Source: Ophiostoma sp. CBS 140.51
Lineage: Eukaryota; Ascomycota; Sordariomycetes; Ophiostomatales; Ophiostomataceae
Length of the DNA: 60,563 nucleotides
Direction of reading: 5' to 3'
Assembly (NCBI GenBank): GCA_029298735.1
Contig: JANSLP010000192.1
Coordinates: 1-60,563 of the forward strand
Position 1 is the first letter of the stretch; every line of letters begins with the position of its first letter. Both the position numbers and the translations under genes were made by a program. The notes beneath the pieces are model-generated. The model was not told the origin of the DNA. It saw only the letters and a program-made list of their open reading frames with translations, and did not search any database. Of this stretch, positions 43,118 to 52,394 are shown in pieces.

Positions 43118-46100
43118 TGTGGTGCGTGGAGGTGAGAGTATAAAGGATATAAAGTGGTATATGGGGAGATGGGAGGTGAAGAAAGGAGGAAAGAAGGGGG
43201 AGGGATAACACTCTCTTATACAAGAAGGAGTTCACCGAGTGAAGACAAACGACTCAAACTGCCAGTCTGTCGAGCTGTCAAAATCTAGACGAGGCCAGGA
43301 TGTTGATGCCCTTTTTATTTCTATCCAGGAGAGCAGCCGGGCCTTTGCTTGCCCAGGCCCGGTCACTTATCTCTCCACCACAAGCCTTTTACACGCTCAC
43401 CTCCTTTGTAGCATCATAATCCGTGCTCTCGGTTTGTCGCAAAAAAATTCTGCGCGTGGCGTCCTGGCGATCTCAGCCGACACTGCAAGAACGTTTCTTT
43501 CTTTCCTTTTCCTGGGGAGGAGAACAACTGCTGATCAGCGGGCCTCCCAGCCAAGAGCGATGTCACAATCGCCAGCCTGCCTCGTCTGTGTCGAGTACGA
43601 GGACGGTAGACGCATGGGGGGCAATACGTAGTGGGTATTCAAAACCGTGTAAGTGGATAGGTGAGTTGCTGCGGAAAGAGAGGCAACTAGGTTCGAGATC
43701 CCGCTAAAAGGGACCCGAATAGGCAGCATCGGGGCAATTCGAGGAACAGAAACTTGATCGAAAAAGAAGGGGAAAACACACAAAAGTGACTACTTTTTTG
43801 CTGGCCAAGACCAGGGCCCACTCGAGGTTGAAGGCACGAAACAATCGGCCAAAGTGACGAGATGCACTTTAGATAGAGATTGGGCTGTTTTCATTGGTGC
43901 TTGGCATTGGTGTCGCCTTATCCTCTGAAAGCTGAAAGGGGCGTTCAAGGGACGCTTTCAGGGCCTTCCAAGAGAGCCACGAAGCTAGCGATATAAAATG
44001 GATTTTATATAGAAAATAGAATCAACGCAAAGCACAGAGGACATGGAAGAGGGCGACGATAAAGAAATATGCCTTCAATGTTGATCCGGGCGGCCTTGAC
44101 ACGCATCACGCACATGGCAAGCAGGGAGAGTTGTTAAGATGGATGCATATGTAAAAGATCTGAGGGACCTGGGAAATGAAAACGGACAAAAGCTATCATG
44201 ACATGTGTCCCGGTCTGGGCACTTCGGAAAGTGCCCCCATTTTCTTCTTTTATTGTCACTTCAGCTGCGCGGAGAGTGCTCCGTATGTCGCATCCCATCA
44301 CGCATTGCATCTCGCTTCCGATGCATATTTTCCTCCCTTTCCTTCAATGTTTACTTTAAGTAACTCTCGGCACAACCCCATAACCAGTTAGGCATCTGCA
44401 TTAAAAATTACTGAAGTCCTTTGACGAAAGATGGTGTGTGCCACATGGTATCGGGGAGCTCGCGGATGGAACGGCGAGGGATTGGTCTCGCAGAGCAAGG
44501 GAGGAAGCATGATGAAGGAGACGGGGAAGAAGGATGCAAAAAGCGGCCGAAAAGAAAGATAAGAATAAGCTTACCTAGAGTGCCAGCGAAGAATAAATGT
44601 CAGTGGCCCAACTGACGACGTCGTGCTGCACCCCGGCACAAACTGTCTACAGCGTTGTTACAGCGTTGTTCAAGCGCTTGTCTGTGTGTCTTTGTGAGAT
44701 TTTAAATGGCTTCATTATTTTGCGTCATTGCAAGGCTTGATGTCGACGCTGGACCAGGAACACGCAGTGGCCGAGACCACCAAGAGCGATCTCAAACGGC
44801 CCAAGCTTCACTAAAACCAACCAAGAGTTCTGGCCGGTCTGGTGTGAAGGCGCGACTTGAAGTTTAGGATGAGGAAATCTATGGCTGCATCTCAATACCG
44901 GCCAGACCGCTCCTTGAGACCCTCTCAACAGCCGAGTCAGTCTATTGTCAGCCACCGGGAGCCACTTCAGGCCGGGCCAGCACACCATGTTACCCTCGCT
45001 ATCTCTTACGGAGTGATAGCTGCTGCCACGATGTCTCTCTTCACTCGGCCGCATCTTCTTCATCCAACCACGGACTTCACGATGGCGTCTTCTGAGGTCG
45101 ATCTTGCAATTTTATTCTTTACACTCTACAGTCTCTTATCCCCCTTACACAGTACGTCCATGCGTGTCCATCCACCTCAGACGGAACATTACCGCCTTTG
45201 ACCACGGACAGTTGGCAGGTCCCAAACCCTTGGGACGGAACTACGGACAGAACAGAAAAGTCCATACCAATCCTACAACGCAAGATTAGCGAACGAGAGT
45301 CGAGTCAAGTTGAGCCGAGTCGAGTCGTGCTGGCATTCGAGAATCCGAAGCGGTCTAGATCTGTCCATTGCCAGCCTCTTCGATATCGCGTGTCACTGTG
45401 GTGTGTTCACATTTGTGGTCTCGTGATGTCTCGTGACTTGATTTCCCGAGGCTGATGCTAGCCCTTCTCGACGACTTTCCAATGCCAAAACGGGCCATGA
45501 TTATTACCCTCCCTTGATATCACCATGATCACGGCTATAGATTCAGGCCAATAATATATTGTCATTTTTGCTTATCAACATCCACGAAACCTTTTCTCTC
45601 GTCTTGGCAAAACTGTAGCAAGGTAGATAATTAGTGAACAATCATACATCGAAAAGACGACAAAAAAAACCCAAATGCTGTGCTTACAATCAACATCCTT
45701 TCAGAGGCCAAAACGGCAGCAAAAAGGCCATTGTCCCGCGTGAATCGCGGAGTACGGATGTGTCGGGCTTTTATTGCATCCCGGGGTTGTCTCTGTAAAC
45801 CGGATTTTGTGCCATATTTTGGTCTCATTTTCGTAACTAGGAGACCTCTTCAACCTCACCGCAGATATCGTCCCCAGATGCTTGTGTGATATTGCGTGAC
45901 GCAAGATTCGTGATCGCCCACGCCGCTGACGCGACTAAATTACTGCCCGCAAACTGCCCTCCAAAATGCCCCGTAGCAGTTTCTCCACAGCCTTGGAGGG
46001 ATCAATTCCCCGCCAATTGAGCTCCATCGGCGCCCCGTGTTGCCGACCCTACTGCACTGACATCGGTCATGTTCGTTCCTGGGCAGCCTCCCACGTTTGT

Positions 46101-46554
46101 CTTGGCCCGCCGGGTCCCCTGGGACCTTTTTTTGTCCTTCTCTCGTCTTTGTTCTTCCTGGAAACAGCTCTTCTTGTGCATGCAAACTGCGAGACACAAA
46201 AAGGGCCAGTCTAGGTCTGTTCGAGGTCCGCTGCGGGATCTTGAATTTAGCGCCTTCTGTCCCTGTCCGACCCCCCCACGCGGCGGCACTGACACCACTA
46301 ACACGCACACAATGGGCTGGCCTACAACGACACTCCATTGTGAGATTGTGCCATCTGGTTGCAGAATGGCAAAATGGGCGCTTTTTGGACATCAACAAGA
46401 GGATGGTCCTTGGCATTGAAGATTTCATGTTTTCCTCCTTAATCTGAAGTTTCGTTCGTCGATTGCGTCCACTCCATTTTACTCTATCGCAGGCCAAGAC
46501 AAAAGACAACTCTGAAAAAGACGAAAAATGACCGAAGGAAAATCAAACAAAAGT

Positions 46555-46599
46555 CGAAGAAAGAGAAGAAGAAAAAGAAGAAGAAAAAGAAGAAGAAAG
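46555..46599. repeat. GAA/GAAAAA purine microsatellite
   Basis: An imperfect run of GAAGAA and GAAAAAGAA units in the divergent intergenic region. Confidence 0.8.
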
Positions 46600-47554
46600 C
46601 TGACAAGACGTGCCAAGAACCAAGGCTGGACAACAACCTCGACTGCCAGCCTTTCCAGGATCTGCTTGTCACCCAAGACGTAGTGTCAACGTAGCAAAGT
46701 GTTTTCCTTTATTCTCATTTGATATACTTGCGTCGTATGCCACGAAAAATACTACATTGTCAACGGTCAGTAGTCGATATCTCGTACGAGATAATAATTC
46801 GAAGCTGCTGTCGTTGTTGTGAGCCAATCCGGGGAGAGCTGTACCAAAGTAGCCCGCAAACTAGCTCCCAGAGCTGTATGCCCCTCTTGCTTCTTGTTTC
46901 TTGTTTGCTGTTTTCTCTTGCCTCTATCACTCGTTGACGTGATCACGACACGCTGGCATTGGATTTCACGATTGGACCGCCAGTATAGCCAGCGTCTTGA
47001 CATGACCGATGTAAACAAGACGACTCACATTGGTGCACATCGGACCCTCCCCTTCTCCTCTTTCTCTTCCTCATCTTGGTGGTATTCTGCGTTTTGTTTA
47101 TTTTGAAATTTACCCCAAAGTTTGCATGGTTAATTCCAATCAATGCTCCCCCGGCTTTTGACGATCTCGTTCTCGTTCTCTCAAACTCTCGCTCGTTCTT
47201 GTTCTTGGCCCACCACACCTCATCGCTCTCAAGCTTCAATTTTCGCCTTTTCCCAACGTTATGTTCTCTTCCCTTCCTAGAAAAAGGTGCCATCCGCGCT
47301 TATTGCCGTGAATAGCACACCAAAAGAGCCAGTGAAGGCCCAAAGAGGGGTCATGCAGCAGAAACAGGAAGACGTGTTGCAGAGCGAAGATGACAATGCG
47401 TATCCAGTGACTCGTATGGGTCTTCTCAAACGATATCCATTGTCGGAGGTCGGAACATTGATCGCTGTTCTTTGGCGGGGTCGACACATCAAACGGCGTC
47501 TAAGAGGAATCCGGCACGTCGAATACGTCTTGCCTCCCAAGCGTTCCATCTTGA

Positions 47555-47562
47555 TATATAAA
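47555..47562 (+). promoter_or_regulatory. TATA box of the dioxygenase gene
   Basis: TATATAAA lies 136 bp before the ATG at 47698. It is followed by a pyrimidine-rich stretch (about 47590-47690), a typical fungal core promoter and leader. Confidence 0.55.
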
Positions 47563-47697
47563 GCAGATAAACAATCGTGTGTCTTGGCTCTTGTGCTTTC
47601 TTTTTTCCTCCGCTGCCATTCATCTCATCTTACCATCGACCGACTTGTATTATCTTTCTCCCCATCTGATACCCATCCCCCCAGCACATAATCCATC

Positions 47698-49068
47698 ATG
47701 GCTCCCGGCGCTGTCGAGAACCTTCCCACTCACTCAGAACCCCTCAACTCTGTCAAGGAGATTGCCACTTCTGTGGTCGCTCCTGTAACCGAGGAGGTCG
47801 CCGTCGAGGCTCCTGTTGAGGCTGCTCCTGTCGTTGACGCTGCCGCACCTGCCACCACTGAGGCTCCTGGTGCCGAGATCGTTCCTGTCACAGAGACTGC
47901 CACTGAGACTCCCGCTCCTGAGGCCGCACCTGCCGTCGAAGCACCTGCTGCGGAGGCTGCCACTCCTTCCGTCGAGGCTGCTGCTGAGGAGACCCCCGCC
48001 CCAGTTGCTGCCTCGACACCTGTCTGGACTCACCGCGACCCTCTCAAGCTGACCGGTGCACTCAACGAGTTCAGGTCCATTGACCTCACCCCCACTATCG
48101 GCACTGAGTTCCCCGAAGCCAACCTCGTCGACTGGCTCAACAGTCCCAACGCCGACGCCCTCCTCCGCGATCTTGCCATCACCATCTCCCAGCGCGGTGT
48201 CGTCTTCTTCCGCAACCAGTCCAACCTCACCAACGACCTGCAAAAGGACTTGATCCTCCGCCTCGGCGAGCTTACCGGCCGCCCGGCTACTTCCTCCCTG
48301 CACATTCACCCCATCCTCAACTCTGAGCGTGATCTTGGCGGCGAGGACCCTCAGATTAGCACCATCAGCTCTGTCCAGCAGGAGAAGATCTATAACAACC
48401 TCCCTGGAAATGCTGTGCTGAGCCCCAAGAAGCAAGCTCGCGGTGCCTGGCACAGCGATATTGCCTTTGAGCCCGTGCCCGCCGACTACACCTCGCTACG
48501 CCTTGTCCAGCTACCTAAGACAGGTGGCGACACCCTGTGGGCTTCCGGTTACGACATTTACGACTCTATCAGCAAGCCCTACCAGCAGTTCCTCGAGTCG
48601 CTCAGCGTCACCTTCCACCAGCCCGGCTTTGCCCAGGCTGCCGAACGCTCCGGCTTCAAGCTCTACGACAAGCCTCGCGGTGCCCCCGAGAACGTCGGCT
48701 CTGAGCTCAAGGCCGTGCACCCCGTCGTGCGCACTAACCCTGTCACCGGCTGGAAGAGCATCTTCCCCGTTGGCGGCCACGTCGGCCACATTAACGGTGT
48801 CACCGAGGAGGAGAGCAAGTCGTTGCTCGCCTGGTTCCTCGACCTGGTCTACAAGAACCATGACCTGCAGGTCCGCTTTAAGTGGCAAAACGAAAACGAC
48901 ATTGCCATTTGGGACAACCGCAGTGTCTTCCACACGGCCACCTTTGATTTCCGTGGCCAGGGCGACCGCTTTGGCAACCGTGTTGTTGGTCTGGGCGAGC
49001 GCCCCTACTATGATCCCCAGAGCACTTCGCGCCGCGAGGAGCTGGGCATTGAGCACGGCCGCAGATAA
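47698..49068 (+). CDS. TauD/TfdA-type 2-oxoglutarate dioxygenase, sulfur-poor
   Basis: A non-haem Fe(II)/2-oxoglutarate dioxygenase of the TauD/TfdA family, which in fungi includes the sulfonate dioxygenase Jlp1 that frees sulfite from organosulfonates. Intron-free, 456 aa, start ATG at 47698. The iron ligands are H252 and D254 in WHSDIAFEP and H412 in SVFHTATFD. R424 or R428 probably binds the 2-oxoglutarate carboxylate. The core begins near residue 110. Before it lies an acidic Glu/Ala/Pro/Val/Thr-rich repeat-like extension (about 28-105), absent from ordinary TauD enzymes. The whole protein contains no Cys and no Met besides the initiator. Since the ligands are intact, activity is expected. 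The substrate could be taurine or another sulfonate, or a non-sulfur acid as in TfdA. It may work with the divergent Dal5-type transporter. Confidence 0.88.
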   Translation: MAPGAVENLPTHSEPLNSVKEIATSVVAPVTEEVAVEAPVEAAPVVDAAAPATTEAPGAEIVPVTETATETPAPEAAPAVEAPAAEAATPSVEAAAEETPAPVAASTPVWTHRDPLKLTGALNEFRSIDLTPTIGTEFPEANLVDWLNSPNADALLRDLAITISQRGVVFFRNQSNLTNDLQKDLILRLGELTGRPATSSLHIHPILNSERDLGGEDPQISTISSVQQEKIYNNLPGNAVLSPKKQARGAWHSDIAFEPVPADYTSLRLVQLPKTGGDTLWASGYDIYDSISKPYQQFLESLSVTFHQPGFAQAAERSGFKLYDKPRGAPENVGSELKAVHPVVRTNPVTGWKSIFPVGGHVGHINGVTEEESKSLLAWFLDLVYKNHDLQVRFKWQNENDIAIWDNRSVFHTATFDFRGQGDRFGNRVVGLGERPYYDPQSTSRREELGIEHGRR

Positions 49069-50893
49069 ACGAAGCTTCAGTGCTGTCTTTTTGAATAATG
49101 TTACGCCAGCATATCTAATAGAATGAAATTTGTTATGATGAAATAAAGTGCCAGAAACCATTGTAATAATTGAACAGTAGAACCAATGTGACCGCCGGCA
49201 CCGGTGCCGTGGGCCGGTGAAGAAAACGAATGTTTTAAGAGGATGGTCCAAACGGTCCGGACATAGCAGCCGTCGTCTCTACTTCTCTGTCTCCCCTGGT
49301 GGCAGATCCCTGAACCCAGCAGCACGGGCTGGGATGGGTTGGTGCGGAATTGACACCTGGCGGTTAATATCTACACGACAAAGGATTCGTGCGAAAATCA
49401 TAGTACAAGAGTTGGCTGCAGAAATGGCCAGAGAATATTTTGTGCATAAAGGTGTAAAAAGTAGCAACAAGAAGAGCGGAATGAGCAAATGGCAGGTGAA
49501 AGGTTTGGTACTTCGTTTGTTTTTACCTCTTGCGTAAATTGATGCTATCCGGAGGTTATTTTGTCCAAGCATCAGCCGTCCCGTCTCACACATTACAGAC
49601 CACACACTGCACGACATCAATGTTAATCGACACCCTCTTTACCCAAAATTTCGCAGATAAGAAATAAGCGAGGATGCTGTGGTTTCTTCAATACCCGAGA
49701 TAGCTAACAGAAATATTGTCTCTATCGCCAACACGTGGCCGGATACACGAGAAATTGGCTGTCTGCCCGGGAGAGCGAGAACTATTGGTACGTTCACGAC
49801 TATGTGGAAACCTTCTCATGGCCGCCTTTCACTCTATTTTATTCTCCTAGCGTAGCCAACTTCCCATCCCTTAGCGGGAGCTTTATTTGACGCAGTCGAG
49901 ACACATCCTACTTTATCACATCGAATCATCAACACCTTCCCGGCAGGCAAGCCCGAGCCGACTCGCCTACAGGGCTTAGTAGGGTGGATTGGGTAACTGA
50001 TGGACAAGAGAGTCTCTATAGATCCAGACTCTCATCTGCTGCGTTGTCTGTGTCGTGGTATTTGTCCATGCCTGGCTTACCGTGTTGACCTGCATGGGTT
50101 TCGGAGTCCCTAGCGGGTGAGTTGTCCGGGTGGAGCCCACATCAAGTCGAGACGGTAGCCTTCATGGCAAGGATCAGGGCTTCAATATCAATACCAAACC
50201 GGCCGCCAGCAAGTGCGTTGATGAGTTGATGTTGACTTTTATCGAGCAGTAAAATTTATTTACCGTACAGTTTTTGAAAACAAAGTATTTTTAGCCACCA
50301 TACTTAACTTGAAAGAGGCTTTGGCGGTATCTTCCGTCAATATGCACAATCTGTGGGTTTGCAAAACAGGACGCCTGCATACCAATACAAGGCAGAGACC
50401 AGACCGGTGGCCAAACTCTCGGACACGGGCCGCGGTAGTAAGACAGGAAGTCCGTCAACCATATAGGTGCTGCCTCTGTTTTGGAACCAACACCATGCAG
50501 ATTATTAGTCGCCAACTCGGCCAGTATCTGGGATAGGCCAAACTATGGGTCAACAGATCGGGACGGGATGCCCTATGGGCCGACATTCATTGTCCTGGGA
50601 GTAGACTCACAAGAACAGGAGTTCATAAAAAACCACCAGAAAAAGAGATCAACGGTAGGCAATATGGTGCTCGAACAACACCCAGGACAGGTGCGAGTGG
50701 GCTAGATAGGTCAGGGCGGTTTTGTGAACCAGGTGCGCGTCTTTTCCTAAATTTAATCTTAGGCATGAAGAGATATTGTGGGTTCCGTCCAAACGTATAT
50801 CTGTCCACGGTCCGTCCCTTCTTAGACAAGAGTCAAGTCTACGGACCCAAATCCTTTGCAAACCAAGCCTTTTCTAAATCAAAGACTAAAGCC
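49069..50893. other. intergenic: dioxygenase 3' flank and GH45 promoter
   Basis: This 1.8-kb gap separates two plus-strand genes. Only short frames without motifs occur, and no RNA gene or mobile element was recognised. The frame of the cellulase gene extends back to an ATG at 50765, but that extension has no signal-peptide character and is treated as leader. Confidence 0.6.
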
Positions 50894-51635
50894 ATGCTTA
50901 CTCTGTCGAAGATTGCTGTGCTCAGCAGCGCCCTGCTGCCTGTCGCGTCCGCCATCTCAGGAAAGACGTTCACAGGATGGGACTGGTATGTCAGCTCTCA
51001 TCATTGGCTACCAAATATTATTCAGTACTAACACACACCTCTCTTTCCTCAGCTGCAAGCCTGCTTGTGCCTGGACCGCTACCGTGCCACAGGGCACTTC
51101 CGGCACAGCTCACGTCTGTGATATCAACAACAACATCCTTGGCAATGGTCCTCTCGCAAAGTCTGGATGTGACAGTGGTGGCACCGGCTACCTTTGCGAC
51201 TCTTACGCACCTGTCCCGGTCTCCAACAATCTCTCCTATGGCTTTGCTGTCATGATGGCAAGCAACGACTGTTGCAAATGTTACCAGCTCACATGGACGT
51301 CCGGACAGGCTGCTGGCAAACAGATGATTGTGCAGGCTATCAACGTCGGCTCGCCGAGCGGGAATGTGGGTAGCAACGATATTGTGATCCTGACTCCCGG
51401 CGGCGGTGTTGGACCCAACTCGGCCGGCTGCCGTAATCAGTACGGCACAAGCTGGGGTCAGCAGAACGGAGGTGTCGGTGATCGGTCAGCCTGTGCAAAT
51501 TTGCCGGCGAATCTTCAAGGCGGCTGCTACTGGCGGTTTAACTGGGCCAACGGCGATCTCAACAACTGGAACATTGACTACCAGCAGGTATCCTGTCCCG
51601 GCCGGTTGACGTCCATTTCGGGCTGCTCTGGGTGA
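50894..51635 (+). CDS. secreted GH45-type endoglucanase-like protein
   Basis: Related to glycoside hydrolase family 45 cellulases, which cut beta-1,4-glucan with inversion, and to expansins. Exons 50894-50985 and 51053-51635 give 224 aa. The 67-nt intron has a GTATGT donor and a TACTAAC branch site, and splicing creates the family hallmark WDCCKPACAW. The start at 50894 is chosen because it gives a clean signal peptide cleaved after VASA at residue 20; an in-frame ATG at 50765 lacks one. Asp30 is the catalytic base in WDCCK. SYGFAVMM, CCKCYQLTWTSG and PGGGVG are all family blocks. Compared with Humicola EGV (NHFDLNIPGGGVG), the general-acid position appears to be Val142 (SNDIVILTPGGGVG). There is no cellulose-binding module. 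Activity is uncertain; expansin-like wall loosening is an alternative. Confidence 0.85.
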
Positions 51636-52394
51636 GGGGGGAGTGATTGAAAAGGTGTCTTTAATATGAAATATATGTACATGAAAACCAAGGTTGTTCA
51701 CTTCAATTTTCGATGGCTTTTATTGTATTTTATTTCATTTTAATTTTAAAAAGAAGCTTCCGGTTTTTTATTTTTGTTTTAACGGTTACAATTTTATATG
51801 TAGAATACTCGAACTCTATTCGAATCCTTTTTACTTATATTTTTATTTTCTATGAAGACTGGTTTTTTTCTATTTCTTTCTTAAGATCAAAACAAAAATC
51901 ATTGCATTTCAAGCCCAACCTACATATCTACCTATCTCAGAACACAGAAGCATAACTATCAACTTCCACGGCAGTCGCACTGTCAAAAACTGCCTTTTTA
52001 GCCTTGTGATGCACTGCCCCGCTCACCAATTCACGGCAATGTTGTGAGGGCGCTATTGGAGGCCCAATAAAATCCTGCATGAGGCTGAGAATAAGGTGCA
52101 TGAGCGCGGGCAGTGCAGACGAAAAATGCACACGTTCTAAATTGGTGGGGTCAGCCAGCTCCTTCTGCAAAGCTACAAGATGCGCCGAGGGTAGCTCGAG
52201 GACAGGAGCGTAGAACATCAACGATGCTGAAAAGCAGGCACGACCCAGCATTAAAAATAAACATAAGGAAAGAGCGATGGGGAAAGTCGAGTACGATCAA
52301 CAACAACTAAATATCTTCATAATTTTTTCTTCAAGACTTTAGCAACCATCGCCGTTGACAACCACCAGCGTCTGACAGGCTGACAACCGCCGCC
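51636..52394. other. intergenic: GH45 3' flank and HET leader
   Basis: A 759-bp gap, very AT-rich at 51700-51960. It contains a small upstream open reading frame before the HET gene (52276-52341). No other gene was recognised. Confidence 0.6.
52276..52341 (+). other. uORF candidate in the HET gene leader
   Basis: ATG to TAG, 21 codons plus stop (begins MGKVEYDQQQ), ending 53 nt before the HET ATG at 52395. If the transcript starts upstream of 52276, ribosomes would meet this frame first and HET translation would be dampened. The transcription start is unknown. Confidence 0.4.

Larger units (their letters stand above)
43118..47697. other. 4.6-kb divergent promoter region
   Basis: This lies between the Dal5-type transporter (minus) and the TauD-like dioxygenase (plus). 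Upstream of the transporter are TATA-like elements around 43140-43165. A TATATAAA box lies at 47555-47562 before the dioxygenase. Frames such as 45940-46509 (minus) lack an ATG and any motif. A GAA-rich microsatellite lies at 46555-46599. I searched by eye for the CYS3/MetR palindrome ATGRYRYCAT and found no full match near either gene. Confidence 0.55.

Noticed and set aside
43680..43720. B-box-like GGTTCGAGATCC suggesting another tRNA
   Set aside because: It has one extra base compared with the B-box; no cloverleaf or convincing A-box lies upstream.
45940..46509. A 189-codon minus-strand frame between transporter and dioxygenase
   Set aside because: The frame has no ATG at its 5' end, no motif, and ends in a region rich in simple repeats.
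35051..49068. A secondary-metabolite gene cluster including the transporters and dioxygenase
   Set aside because: No PKS, NRPS, terpene synthase or other backbone enzyme is present.
50765..50893. An in-frame upstream ATG extending the cellulase by 43 residues
   Set aside because: The extension would bury the clear signal peptide that starts at 50894.
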